NCBI RefSeq assembly: GCF_900105515.1
Contig: NZ_FNSY01000001.1
Coordinates: forward strand, 2,108,001 to 2,172,000
Length of the DNA: 64,000 nucleotides
Direction: 5' to 3'
Source of the DNA: Streptomyces sp. 2131.1
Lineage (GTDB): Bacteria; Actinomycetota; Actinomycetes; Streptomycetales; Streptomycetaceae
Part shown: positions 1 through 8,140 of the stretch, one piece after another
Numbering within the stretch: the first letter of the stretch is position 1
Layout: the number at the start of each line of letters is the position of its first letter
The notes under the pieces: model-generated
Databases searched by the model: none
What the model was told of the DNA's origin: nothing
Seen by the model: only the letters and a program-made list of their open reading frames with translations
Translations under genes and position numbers: made by a program

Positions 1-2
1 GG

Positions 3-596
3 GCCCGGACGGACGCGGACGAGCTGCTGGTCGGCGCGCGCCGGGACGCCACCCAGATCCGGGAGCGGTCCGAGGAGCTGCGAGCCCGGGCGGAGACCGA
101 GGTCCAGGAGCTGCACGACCGGGCGCGGCGGGAGACGGCCGAGCAGGTCAAGACGGTCGGCGAGCGCGTCGACAAGCTGATGAAGGCGGCCACCGAGCAG
201 CGCGAGGAGGCCGCGGCGAAGGCCAAGGAGCTGCTGGCGGACGCCAATTCGGAGGCGAGCAAGGTCCGGATCGCCGCCGTGAAGCGGGCCGAGACGCTGC
301 TGAAGGAGGCCGAGCAGAAGAAGGCCAGCCTGGTGCGCGAGGCCGAGAAGCTGCGGACGGACGCCGAGGCCGAGGCGAAGCGCGTGGTGGAGGAGGGCCG
401 GCGCGAGCTGGAGGTTCTGGTGCGCCGGCGTGCGGACATCAACACGGAGATCTCCCGTGTCCAGGACGTGCTGGAGGCGTTGGAGTCTTTCGAGACCCCG
501 GGGGCGGGCGGTAAGGGCGGCGCCGCACCGGCCGCCAACGTCAAGGCCGGGGCCTCTGCGGGCACTCGATCGAGTGGCAAGCAGTCCGATGGGTAG
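3..596 (+). CDS. scy: Scy-type polarity coiled-coil protein, C-terminal part (5' truncated by window)
   Basis: The frame is open from the first bases of the window, so only about the last 197 codons are present; the ATG at 180 is internal. The visible protein is a continuous Ala/Glu/Arg/Lys-rich heptad coiled coil to about residue 165 of the fragment, then a short Gly/Ala/Ser tail ending in KQSDG. Composition and the position directly upstream of filP match Scy, the very long Streptomyces coiled-coil scaffold that assembles hyphal tip polarity centres with DivIVA and FilP (established for the family). The assignment rests on composition and synteny; the diagnostic N-terminus lies outside the window. 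Confidence 0.82.
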   Translation, partial: ARTDADELLVGARRDATQIRERSEELRARAETEVQELHDRARRETAEQVKTVGERVDKLMKAATEQREEAAAKAKELLADANSEASKVRIAAVKRAETLLKEAEQKKASLVREAEKLRTDAEAEAKRVVEEGRRELEVLVRRRADINTEISRVQDVLEALESFETPGAGGKGGAAPAANVKAGASAGTRSSGKQSDG

Positions 597-641
597 CCGA
601 CCGGCCGTCATCCGTGGTCGCACATGGACCGTCAACCGTCC

Positions 642-672
642 GGGTGGCAAGGGTTACGGGGGTCAGCCACCC
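642..672 (+). terminator. Hairpin between scy and filP
   Basis: GGGTGGC at 642-648 pairs with GCCACCC at 666-672 across a 17-nt loop, about 50 nt after the scy stop. This is a modest seven-pair stem without a T tract. A possible -10 box TAGGAT for filP lies at 735-740, with no convincing -35. Confidence 0.4.
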
Positions 673-781
673 AAAAGGGGTGTCATTCTCCAGATCAAAC
701 CGGCATCCGCTCGATGACACGCCGCTCCGGCCCCTAGGATTCCCTCTATCACCTCACCGGTCTCACTTCGACAGGAACCCC

Positions 782-1720
782 ATGAGTGACCCTTCCTCCC
801 CCTTCGGCTTCGAACTCGTGCGGCGTGGTTACGACCGCGGTCAGGTGGATGACCGCATTACCAAGCTCGTCGCCGACCGTGATAGTGCTCTCACCCGCAT
901 CACATCGCTGGAAAAGCGCATCGAGGAGCTGCACCTCGAAACGCAGAACGCCCAGGCCCAGGTGAACGACGCGGAGCCGTCGTACGCGGGTCTCGGCGCG
1001 CGTGTGGAGAAGATCCTCCGCCTGGCCGAGGAGGAGGCGAAGGACCTGCGCGAGGAGGCCCGTCGCGCCGCCGAGCAGCACCGTGAGCTCGCCGAGTCCG
1101 CCGCCCAGCAGGTGCGCAACGACGCCGAGACCTTCGCCGCCGAGCGCAAGGCCAAGGCCGAGGACGACGGCGTCCGCATCGTCGACAAGGCCAAGGGTGA
1201 GGCCACCGCGCTGCGTGCCGACGCGCAGAAGGACGCGGCCCAGAAGCGCGAGGAGGCCGACGCCCTCTTCGAGGAGACCCGCGCCAAGGCCGCCCAGGCC
1301 GCCGCGGACTTCGAGACCAACCTCGCCAAGCGCCGCGACCAGTCGGAGCGCGACCTCGCGTCCCGTCAGGCCAAGGCGGAGAAGCGTCTCGCCGAGATCG
1401 AGCACCGCGCCGAGCAGCTCCGTCTGGAGGCCGAGAAGCTCCGCACGGACGCCGAGCGCCGGGCCCGTCAGACGGTGGAGACCGCGCAGCGCCAGTCCGA
1501 GGACATCGTGGCCGACGCCAACGCGAAGGCGGACCGCATCCGCAGCGAGTCGGAGCGCGAACTGGCGGCCCTCACCAACCGCCGCGACTCGATCAACGCG
1601 CAGCTGACCAACGTCCGCGAGATGCTGGCGACGCTGACCGGTGCCGCGGTGGCCGCCGCCGGCACCCCCGCCGACGAGGAGCCCGCCTCCCGAGGCGTCC
1701 CGGCCCAGCAGACCCGCTGA
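782..1720 (+). CDS. filP: FilP, intermediate-filament-like cytoskeletal coiled-coil protein
   Basis: This 312-residue protein has a short DivIVA-like N-terminal segment (FGFELVRRGYDRGQVDDRI, residues 7-25). A long heptad-rich Ala/Glu/Arg coiled coil follows from about residue 30 to 285, then a Pro/Ala-rich tail. Length and architecture match Streptomyces FilP, which self-assembles into a subapical filament network, interacts with Scy and DivIVA, and gives hyphae rigidity and normal tip growth (family knowledge). The ATG at 782 is chosen because AGGAA sits just upstream at 773-777 and the conserved N-terminus begins there. The reading frame extends upstream to 614, but that part is not protein-like. 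It lies directly downstream of scy and is followed by a terminator. Confidence 0.92.
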   Translation: MSDPSSPFGFELVRRGYDRGQVDDRITKLVADRDSALTRITSLEKRIEELHLETQNAQAQVNDAEPSYAGLGARVEKILRLAEEEAKDLREEARRAAEQHRELAESAAQQVRNDAETFAAERKAKAEDDGVRIVDKAKGEATALRADAQKDAAQKREEADALFEETRAKAAQAAADFETNLAKRRDQSERDLASRQAKAEKRLAEIEHRAEQLRLEAEKLRTDAERRARQTVETAQRQSEDIVADANAKADRIRSESERELAALTNRRDSINAQLTNVREMLATLTGAAVAAAGTPADEEPASRGVPAQQTR

Positions 1721-1736
1721 TTCCGGTTGTCGTACC

Positions 1737-1777
1737 CGCGTGCCCGGTTCCGCCTTTGTGGTGGCGCCGGGCACGCG
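1737..1777 (+). terminator. Terminator after filP
   Basis: CGCGTGCCCGG at 1737-1747 is perfectly complementary to CCGGGCACGCG at 1767-1777, giving an 11-bp stem whose loop can pair further (CGCC/GGCG). It starts 17 nt after the filP stop and has no T tract, as is usual in streptomycetes. Confidence 0.72.
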
Positions 1778-1784
1778 GTCGTTC

Positions 1785-1796
1785 TAGCGTGAACGC
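1785..1796 (+). promoter_or_regulatory. -10 box of a probable leaderless transcript
   Basis: TAGCGT at 1785-1790 is followed by only six bases before the ATG at 1797 and there is no Shine-Dalgarno sequence. In Streptomyces this spacing places transcription start at or next to the A of the start codon. The promoter overlaps the region just after the filP terminator. Confidence 0.55.
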
Positions 1797-2792
1797 ATGA
1801 TCGAGCTGGATGGCCTCACGAAGCGCTTCGGGAACAAGGTCGCCGTCGACCAGTTGTCGTGCGTGATCAGACCGGGAATGGTGACGGGTTTTCTGGGACC
1901 CAACGGGGCGGGCAAGTCCACCACGATGCGGATGATGCTCGATCTCGACAACCCCACCAGCGGGTCCGTGCGCATCGACGGCAAGCACTACCGCGAGCTC
2001 TCGGAACCCCTGAAGTACATCGGGGCGCTGCTGGACGCCAAGGCGATGCACGGCGGGCGCAGCGCGTACAACAACCTGCTCTGTCTGGCCCAGAGCAACC
2101 GCATCCCCGAGCGCAGGGTGGCGGAGGTCCTGGACACCGTCGGTCTGACGGCGGTGGCGAAGAAGAAGTCCAAGGGCTTCTCGCTCGGCATGGGCCAGCG
2201 CCTGGGCATCGCGTCGGCGCTGCTGGGTGATCCCGAGATCCTGATGTTCGACGAGCCGGTCAACGGGCTCGACCCGGAGGGCATCCACTGGATCCGGAAC
2301 CTGATGAAGACGCTCGCCTCGCAGGGCCGGACGATCTTCGTCTCCTCGCACCTGATGAGCGAGATGGCGCTGACCGCCGACCATCTGATCGTGATCGGTC
2401 AGGGCCGGCTCCTCGCGGACACCTCGATGGCCGACTTCATCCACGAGAACTCGCGGAGCTACGTACGGCTGCGCTCCCCGCAGCAGGAGCGGCTGCGCGA
2501 TGTGCTGCACCAGGAGGGCGTCGTCGCGGTCGAGGCGGCGGGCGGCACGCTGGAGGTGGACGGCGCCACCACCGAGGACCTGGGCGAGCTGGCGGCCCGG
2601 CACTCGATCGTGCTGCACGAGCTGAGCGCCCAGCGGGCGTCGCTGGAGGAGGCGTTCATGCAGATGACGGCGGGCTCGGTCGAATACCACGCCCACTCCG
2701 AGCCGGCCGGCGGCGCACCGCCGCCACCACCGGAGGGTCCGCAGTGGGGCGGGGCCTGGAACCAGCAGTCCGGCGACGGCAAGGAGGCGTGA
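1797..2792 (+). CDS. ABC-2 exporter ATP-binding protein (first of two tandem systems)
   Basis: This 331-residue nucleotide-binding subunit powers an ABC-2 type exporter with the permease three bases downstream. It has Walker A GPNGAGKST near residue 38, a variant signature SLGMGQRLGIA (LGMGQ where LSGGQ is usual), Walker B EILMFDEPVNGLD and the H-loop FVSSHL. The C-terminus carries a Gly/Pro-rich tail. The ATG at 1797 is the natural start because the protein then begins MIELDGLTKRFG, like other family members. The substrate is unknown. It is closely similar to the ATPase at 3722, which indicates a local duplication. Confidence 0.9.
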   Translation: MIELDGLTKRFGNKVAVDQLSCVIRPGMVTGFLGPNGAGKSTTMRMMLDLDNPTSGSVRIDGKHYRELSEPLKYIGALLDAKAMHGGRSAYNNLLCLAQSNRIPERRVAEVLDTVGLTAVAKKKSKGFSLGMGQRLGIASALLGDPEILMFDEPVNGLDPEGIHWIRNLMKTLASQGRTIFVSSHLMSEMALTADHLIVIGQGRLLADTSMADFIHENSRSYVRLRSPQQERLRDVLHQEGVVAVEAAGGTLEVDGATTEDLGELAARHSIVLHELSAQRASLEEAFMQMTAGSVEYHAHSEPAGGAPPPPPEGPQWGGAWNQQSGDGKEA

Positions 2793-2794
2793 CG

Positions 2795-3574
2795 ATGGCT
2801 TCGGTCCCCGCGGTCCTGACCTCCGAATGGACCAAGATCCGTACGGTCTCCTCCACCACCTGGACGCTGATCTCGGCGTTCCTGGTCACCGTCGCGATCG
2901 GCGCGGCCCTGTCCGCGGTGATGAACGCGCAGTTCGACGACCTCTCCGACGCGGAGCGGGCCACCTTCGACCCGACGTTCGTCAGCTTCTCCGGGATGAT
3001 TCTCGGCCAGTTGGCGATGGTGGTGTTCGGGGTGCTGGTCGTCGGTACGGAGTACAGCTCGGGCATGATCCGCACCTCGCTGGCGGCCGTGCCGCAGCGG
3101 GCGACCTTCCTCTTCAGCAAGATGCTGGTGGCCGGGGTGCTGGCCCTGGTGGTCGGCCTGATCACGGGCTTCGTCACGTTCTTCCTGGGCCAGGCACTGC
3201 TGGGCGACCACGGCACGGACATCGGCGCGGACAACGTGCTGCGGGCGGTCGTGGGCGGCGGCCTCTACATGGGCCTGATCGCGCTCTTCTCCATGGGGGT
3301 GGCGGCGATGCTGCGCAGCTCCATGCTGTCGCTGGGCATCCTGATGCCGTTCTTCTTCCTGGTCTCGCAGATCCTGTCGGCGGTGCCGGGCGCCAAGAAG
3401 GTCGCCCAGTACTTCCCGGACCAGGCGGGCTCCAAGATCATGCAGGTGGTGCCGGACGCGATGAACAGCGACCCGGCGCCGTACGGGCCGTGGGCCGGGC
3501 TGCTGATCATGGTGGGCTGGGTGGCGGCCGCGGTGATCGGCGGCTTCCTCGTGCTGAAGAAGCGGGACGCCTGA
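2795..3574 (+). CDS. ABC-2 exporter permease (first system)
   Basis: This 259-residue integral membrane protein has about six hydrophobic segments, beginning with SEWTKIRTVSSTTWTL and an immediate transmembrane helix, as is typical of ABC-2 permeases. It starts at ATG 2795 after AAGGAGG (2781-2787), which lies in the 3' end of the ATPase gene, so the two are translationally linked. A central loop carries GTEYSSGMIRTSL, a motif shared with the permease at 4921. It forms the membrane channel for the ATPase at 1797; the cargo cannot be inferred. Confidence 0.88.
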   Translation: MASVPAVLTSEWTKIRTVSSTTWTLISAFLVTVAIGAALSAVMNAQFDDLSDAERATFDPTFVSFSGMILGQLAMVVFGVLVVGTEYSSGMIRTSLAAVPQRATFLFSKMLVAGVLALVVGLITGFVTFFLGQALLGDHGTDIGADNVLRAVVGGGLYMGLIALFSMGVAAMLRSSMLSLGILMPFFFLVSQILSAVPGAKKVAQYFPDQAGSKIMQVVPDAMNSDPAPYGPWAGLLIMVGWVAAAVIGGFLVLKKRDA

Positions 3575-3604
3575 CCCGGACACGACCCCGGACCGGGCAG
3601 GACT

Positions 3605-3669
3605 CGCCCCCGTAACGACTTGGCCGGAACCGTCAAGGCGCGGATATCCTCCTAACTCTTACGGGGGCG
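3605..3669. promoter_or_regulatory. Inverted repeat enclosing a possible promoter between the two ABC systems
   Basis: CGCCCCCGTAA (3605-3615) and TTACGGGGGCG (3659-3669) are perfect 11-base complements separated by 43 bases. The enclosed stretch holds TTGGCC (3620-3625) and TATCCT (3645-3650), which could be -35 and -10 elements for the second ABC operon at a long 19-bp spacing. It could also act as a terminator for the first operon. Confidence 0.4.
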
Positions 3670-3721
3670 TACGGCCGGACGGCCTGTGCCCCGACGACAG
3701 ATAAGTCGATGGGGCTGGAGC

Positions 3722-4924
3722 ATGATCGAGGCAGTCGGCCTGACCAAGCGCTACGGCGCGAAGACGGCCGTGTACAACCTTTCCTTCCAGGTGCGGCCGG
3801 GGGCCGTCACCGGATTCCTCGGTCCCAACGGGTCCGGCAAGTCGACGACCATGCGGATGATCCTCGGCCTGGACCGGCCGACGGCCGGCCGGGTGACCAT
3901 CGGCGGCCACGACTTCCGCAGCCTGCCGAACGCGCCCCGCCAGGTGGGCGCCCTGCTCGACGCCAAGGCCGTGCACGGCGGCCGCAGCGCCCGCAACCAC
4001 CTGCTCTCGCTCGCCCAGCTGGCCGGCATCCCGGAGGCCCGGGTCGACGAGGTGCTGGGCGTCGTGGGCCTCCAGGACGTGGCCCGCAAGCGTTCCAAGG
4101 GCTTCTCGCTGGGCATGGGGCAGCGCCTGGGCATCGCGGCGGCGCTGCTCGGCGACCCGCAGGTGCTGCTCTTCGACGAGCCGGTCAACGGCCTCGACCC
4201 GGAGGGCATCCTCTGGGTCCGCAACCTGATGCGGATGCTGGCGTCCGAGGGCCGCACGGTCTTCGTCTCCAGCCACCTCATGAGCGAGATGGCGCTGACC
4301 GCCGACCACCTGATCGTCATCGGACGCGGCCAGCTGATGGCCGACATGAGCGTCAAGGACTTCATTTCGGCCAACTCGGCCGACTTCGCCCGGGTCCGCG
4401 TCCCGGACGAGACGCCCGAGCAGCGGGAGAAGCTGACCACCACGCTGACCGAGGCGGGCGGCAGGGTCCTGTCCGAGCCGGACGGCGCCCTGCGCGTGAC
4501 CGGTCTGCCGCTGCCCCGGATCAGCGACCTGGCCCACGAGTCGGACGTGCGGCTGTGGGAGCTGTCGCCGCACCAGGCGTCGCTGGAGGAGGCGTACATG
4601 CGGATGACGCAGGGCGCCGTGGACTACCGGTCGACCGCCGACCAGAAGGCCCACCTCCAGCATCCGGAGCCGTACGCGGGCTACGGGCAGCAGCCGGGGT
4701 ACGCCCCGCCGCCGCAGCAGCCCGTCCCGGACGTGCCGCAGCAGGGCTGGTACGCCCCGCCGCCGCCCGGCGAGAACCCGTACGCGGCAGCGTCCGTCGC
4801 CGCGCCCGCCGCCCCCGCGCCCGCCGCCCCCGCGCAGGCGCCCACGCCCCCGGCCGAGGCTCCCGCCCCCGCCGCGGCCCCCGCAGACCTGACCAAGCGC
4901 GAGACCAGCGAGGACCCCCGATGA
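3722..4924 (+). CDS. ABC-2 exporter ATP-binding protein (second system, Pro/Ala-rich tail)
   Basis: This 400-residue paralogue of the ATPase at 1797 has Walker A GPNGSGKST, the same variant signature SLGMGQRLGIA, Walker B VLLFDEPVNGLD and FVSSHLMSEMALTADHL. The last 90 or so residues are a low-complexity Pro/Ala/Gln/Tyr tail not needed for ATP binding. The ATG at 3722 matches the paralogue's start (MIEAVGLTKRYG) and has GGAG immediately upstream, although the spacing is short; a GTG at 3686 is possible. Its stop overlaps the permease start by four bases (ATGA), implying translational coupling. Confidence 0.9.
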   Translation: MIEAVGLTKRYGAKTAVYNLSFQVRPGAVTGFLGPNGSGKSTTMRMILGLDRPTAGRVTIGGHDFRSLPNAPRQVGALLDAKAVHGGRSARNHLLSLAQLAGIPEARVDEVLGVVGLQDVARKRSKGFSLGMGQRLGIAAALLGDPQVLLFDEPVNGLDPEGILWVRNLMRMLASEGRTVFVSSHLMSEMALTADHLIVIGRGQLMADMSVKDFISANSADFARVRVPDETPEQREKLTTTLTEAGGRVLSEPDGALRVTGLPLPRISDLAHESDVRLWELSPHQASLEEAYMRMTQGAVDYRSTADQKAHLQHPEPYAGYGQQPGYAPPPQQPVPDVPQQGWYAPPPPGENPYAAASVAAPAAPAPAAPAQAPTPPAEAPAPAAAPADLTKRETSEDPR

Positions 4925-5796
4925 CCACGCCGTCCACGCCGCCGGCGCCGCAGGCGCCGTACCAGCAGGCCGCGCCGCAGCAGGCGTACCAGCAGCAGCC
5001 CCAGGGCTTCTACACCTCGCCGATCCCGGTCCGGCCCGCGACGCTCGGTGACGCCATCGCCTCCGAATGGACCAAGATCCGGTCCGTGCGCTCGACCATG
5101 TGGACGCTCGGCGTCATGACCGCGCTGCTGCTGGTCATCGGGGTGCTCACGGCCGTCGCGGTCTCCGCGTCCGACTCGGACATGAACGGCACCCCGGTGC
5201 TGAGCCTCGGCTTCTTCGGGGTGCTGCTGAGCACGATCTGCGTGATCACGCTCGGCGTGATGACCATCGCCTCGGAGTACGGCACCGGCATGATCCGTAC
5301 GACGCTGACGGCGTGCCCGAGCCGGGGCCGGGTGCTCGGCGCCAAGGCGCTCGTCTTCTTCCTGCTGACCTTCGTGCTCACCACCGTGATGACGTCGCTG
5401 GTCGCCCTGGTCCAGTCGTCCATGCTGGACGCGGACTCGCCCACCGGCGGGGAGTGGCTGCGCGCCACGGTCGGTGTCAGCCTCTACGTGGCGACGCTCG
5501 GGCTGCTCGCCCTCGCTGTCGGCGCGCTGATCCGGCACTCGGCCGGGGCGATTACGATCATGATCGGCGTGGTACTGCTCCCGCTCGTGCTGGCGCTCTT
5601 CATGTTCGCGAGCTCGCTGGAGGGGCTGCGGGACGCGCTGCTGGAGTACTCGGTCCCGAACCAGCTGAGCGTCTTCTACGACAACTCGGTCTCCACGTCC
5701 GGCCCGTCCGGCTGGGACCCGCTGTGGATCATGATCGGCGTGACCGCGGTGGCGATGGGCGGCGCCTGCCTGGCGATGAACCAGCGGGACGTCTGA
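4921..5796 (+). CDS. ABC-2 exporter permease (second system)
   Basis: This 291-residue permease has an N-terminal cytosolic Pro/Gln/Tyr-rich extension of about 40 residues, then ASEWTKIRSVRSTMWTLG and about six membrane helices. The motif SEYGTGMIRTTL parallels the first permease. The ATG lies inside the ATPase stop (ATGA overlap). The low-complexity N-terminus and the ATPase's similar C-terminal tail are specific to this second copy and might contact each other or a third partner (inference). Confidence 0.88.
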   Translation: MTTPSTPPAPQAPYQQAAPQQAYQQQPQGFYTSPIPVRPATLGDAIASEWTKIRSVRSTMWTLGVMTALLLVIGVLTAVAVSASDSDMNGTPVLSLGFFGVLLSTICVITLGVMTIASEYGTGMIRTTLTACPSRGRVLGAKALVFFLLTFVLTTVMTSLVALVQSSMLDADSPTGGEWLRATVGVSLYVATLGLLALAVGALIRHSAGAITIMIGVVLLPLVLALFMFASSLEGLRDALLEYSVPNQLSVFYDNSVSTSGPSGWDPLWIMIGVTAVAMGGACLAMNQRDV

Positions 5797-5808
5797 GACC
5801 CCGGCCGC

Positions 5809-6138
5809 TCAGTAGCGAGGCGCGTTCCTGGACCGCTGCACCCGTGTGGTGCGGCGGTCCTTCGCGTTCCAGCAGGCCTTGTGCCAGTGCCTGCGGTCGT
5901 CGACCCCGCCGTACTCGGACCAGGCGACCAGGTGCGGTACCCCGGACGGGATCTCCTGGTCGCAACCGGGGCACCGGTAGCGCTTGCCCGCCGCGCTCGC
6001 GCCGCTGACCGGGCGTACGGACCACTCCTCGCCCTGCCACTCCTCGCTGCGCCCGCCTCCGCCGTACCGGCCCCCCGCTTCGCTCGCGCTGTCGTTGCGG
6101 CTCTCGCCGCCTCGGGGGCGGTTGCGGCGCGGGGACAC
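5809..6138 (-). CDS. Small cysteine/histidine-rich protein, probable zinc-binding (conserved in Streptomyces)
   Basis: This is a 109-residue basic protein. The first half is Arg/Gly/Ser-rich and looks disordered. The second half carries a compact cluster, RYRCPGCDQEIPSGVPHLV then RRHWHKACW, in which CxxC and the later His/Cys residues could bind one zinc. Similar short proteins are often labelled ATP/GTP-binding in Streptomyces, but no P-loop is visible here. The GTG at 6138 has GAGG upstream. It is convergent with the ABC permease, ending 12 bases from it. Function unknown. Confidence 0.75.
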   Translation of the reverse strand: MSPRRNRPRGGESRNDSASEAGGRYGGGGRSEEWQGEEWSVRPVSGASAAGKRYRCPGCDQEIPSGVPHLVAWSEYGGVDDRRHWHKACWNAKDRRTTRVQRSRNAPRY

Positions 6139-6244
6139 GTTTCACCTCTTGCGGCGGGGACGGCGGTTCCCGTCCAGCCTAGGGCCATTCGGGCGGGGTA
6201 CCCGTCGTTCCGGGCCCGAAGGCGCTGCGGGTTACCGGAAAATC

Positions 6245-6295
6245 GCAACAACTCCGCGCCGGACCGTGCCTTTGGCACGTGTCAGACGTTGTTGC
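6245..6295. promoter_or_regulatory. Nested inverted repeats in the divergent region before the LLM oxidoreductase
   Basis: GCAACAAC (6245-6252) pairs with GTTGTTGC (6288-6295). Inside lies a second hairpin, CGTGCC-TTT-GGCACG (6265-6279). The structure sits between the divergent genes at 6138 and 6339 and could be an operator or cruciform; no regulator gene is adjacent. Confidence 0.4.
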
Positions 6296-6338
6296 CGGTA
6301 AGGGGAGAGTCGCGTCGGCCGCAAGGAGGCAATTGGCG

Positions 6339-7382
6339 ATGCGCGTCGGAACGTTCGTACTGGCGGCCCAGTTTCCGGGCCAGGGACCGGGGGAAGCGCT
6401 GCACCGCGCCATCCGGTCCGCCGAGGTCGCGGAGGAGTCCGGGCTCGACTCGGTCTGGCTGGCCGAACATCATTTCGTGCCGTACGGGGTGTGCCCGTCG
6501 GCCGTGACACTGGCCGCGCTGCTGCTCGGCCGCACCCGCCGCATCCGCGTGGGCACGGCGGTGAGCGTGCTGCCCACGCAGCACCCGGTGGCGCTCGGCG
6601 AGCAGGCCGCGCTGCTCCACCTCACCAGCGGGGGCCGCTTCAGCCTCGGGGTGGGCCGGGGCGGGCCCTGGGTGGACCTGGAGGTGTTCGGCGGCGGCCT
6701 GGAGGCGTACGAGAAGGGCTTCCCGGAGTCCCTGGGGCTCCTGCTCGACTGGCTGCGCGAGCCGCGGGTCGCGGGCCGGGGCGAGCGGTACGCCTTCCAG
6801 GAGGTGGCGGTCGTCCCCCGGGCCGACGAGCTGCTCGACGAAGAGGGCGCGGGCGGCTGCGGCGGGCCCGAGGTGATCGTCGCGTGCACCTCGCGCAAGA
6901 CGGTGGAGATCGCCGCCGAGAACGGCCTGCCGATGCTGCTCGGGATGCACTGCGGGGACGAGGAGAAGGCGGAGATGGTGGCGCTCTGGCGGTCCCGCGC
7001 GCTGGCGGCCGGCCATCCGCCGGAGCGGGTGCACGGGGCGGGGCACGTATCGGCGGGCGTGGCCCAGATCGCGGACCGCACCGAGGACGCCGTCGAGACG
7101 CTGGTGAAGGCGATGCCCGGCTGGCTGCGCCAAGGGCTCGGCGCGCATGTGACCGTCGACGGCCGGCACCGCGTGATGCGGGACCCCGTCGGTTACGCGG
7201 AGCTGCTGTGCTCGCTTCATCCGGTGGGCACACCGGAGCTGGCCGCCGACCGGCTCGCGGCCACAGCGGAGCGCACGGGCATCACCCGCTTCGCGCTCCT
7301 GGTGGAGGGTTCCGGAGATCTCGTCGCCACGGAGGAGAACGTAGCGCGGCTGGGCACGGAGGTACGGCCACTCCTCGAATGA
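6339..7382 (+). CDS. LLM-class F420/FMN-dependent oxidoreductase (luciferase-like)
   Basis: This 347-residue protein starts VGTFVLAAQFPGQGPGEALHRAI and shows the bacterial-luciferase-like TIM barrel pattern. Typical features are GLDSVWLAEHHF (strand 2), the RIRVGTAVSVLPTQHPV segment and the SLGVGRGGPW glycine-rich turn. Such enzymes use FMN or F420 to oxidise small organic substrates in the cytosol; the substrate is not predictable. The ATG at 6339 is chosen over the in-frame GTG at 6279 because AAGGAGG lies at 6323-6329. Length is normal for the family. It stands alone, with no obvious pathway partners. Confidence 0.88.
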   Translation: MRVGTFVLAAQFPGQGPGEALHRAIRSAEVAEESGLDSVWLAEHHFVPYGVCPSAVTLAALLLGRTRRIRVGTAVSVLPTQHPVALGEQAALLHLTSGGRFSLGVGRGGPWVDLEVFGGGLEAYEKGFPESLGLLLDWLREPRVAGRGERYAFQEVAVVPRADELLDEEGAGGCGGPEVIVACTSRKTVEIAAENGLPMLLGMHCGDEEKAEMVALWRSRALAAGHPPERVHGAGHVSAGVAQIADRTEDAVETLVKAMPGWLRQGLGAHVTVDGRHRVMRDPVGYAELLCSLHPVGTPELAADRLAATAERTGITRFALLVEGSGDLVATEENVARLGTEVRPLLE

Positions 7383-7484
7383 CCCCCGCGCACGGACAGA
7401 ACGGTGTACGGCGGTGTGCGCGTACGGGAGCCGCCGCCCCGGACCAGTTGCACCTCCCGCGGCCCGGAACGGCGACGGAAGCGT

Positions 7485-7877
7485 TCAGCAGTCCCGTAGT
7501 TCGGGCGACTGGTTGAGCAACTGGCCCCTTACCGAGGTGAACTTGGCCAGTCGGTCGTCGACCGAGGCGTCCAGCGGGAACACCGCGACGCGGTGGCAGT
7601 TCTGGAATGCGAGACGCACCCCGAAGTGCCGCTGAAGCGCGCCGCGTATCGCATCACTCGCGAGCGCACGCAGCAGCTGACCACGTGCCTGCTCGTTGGG
7701 CGGCGGCGTCTGGTTGTCGGCGAACTCCCCGCCGTCGACCTTCAGCTGAGCCACCAACGAGCTGATCATCTCCCATGCGTAGGGCAGGGAGGTCCGGACG
7801 CAGTCGACGAAGTCGGCTTCGTCGACCTCGCCTCGCTCGGCCTGTTCCAACAGAGCCGGTGAGACGTCGAGCGACAT
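7485..7877 (-). CDS. Conserved small hypothetical protein (SCO5389-like)
   Basis: This is a 130-residue cytosolic protein without membrane segments or recognisable catalytic motifs. It contains an acidic N-terminal third (LLEQAERGEVDEADFVDCV) and a C-terminal part rich in charged residues. It resembles, from memory, a family conserved beside nucS in streptomycetes. The ATG at 7877 is preceded by GAGAGGAG. It is transcribed away from nucS from a shared 263-bp divergent region (7878-8140), in which I see no clear operator. Function unknown; the synteny might link it to nucS. Confidence 0.75.
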   Translation of the reverse strand: MSLDVSPALLEQAERGEVDEADFVDCVRTSLPYAWEMISSLVAQLKVDGGEFADNQTPPPNEQARGQLLRALASDAIRGALQRHFGVRLAFQNCHRVAVFPLDASVDDRLAKFTSVRGQLLNQSPELRDC

Positions 7878-8126
7878 GGGTTCTCCTCTCGCGGCCCCGG
7901 CGGGCTGCCGGAACCTTACGGGCAGGGAAGGAGGGCGACGACGCAGCGTGCACACGCGGCGACCTCCTGCATCCACGGTAAGGGCGCAGTCCGGGCCGCA
8001 CCAGGAGATTGGGAACACAACCGGCCAATAACGAAGGGGTTCAAAGAGGGGCAAGACAGAAGGCGTCACGTTTGGACGGGACGGGAGTGACGGATGGGTG
8101 AATCGCGCCGGGCCCCGGTCGTCGAG

Positions 8127-8140
8127 TAGCGTTGCCGACC
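8127..8140 (+). promoter_or_regulatory. -10 box of a probable leaderless nucS promoter
   Basis: TAGCGT at 8127-8132 lies eight bases before the ATG at 8141 and there is no ribosome-binding site, so transcription probably starts at or just before the start codon. Confidence 0.5.
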
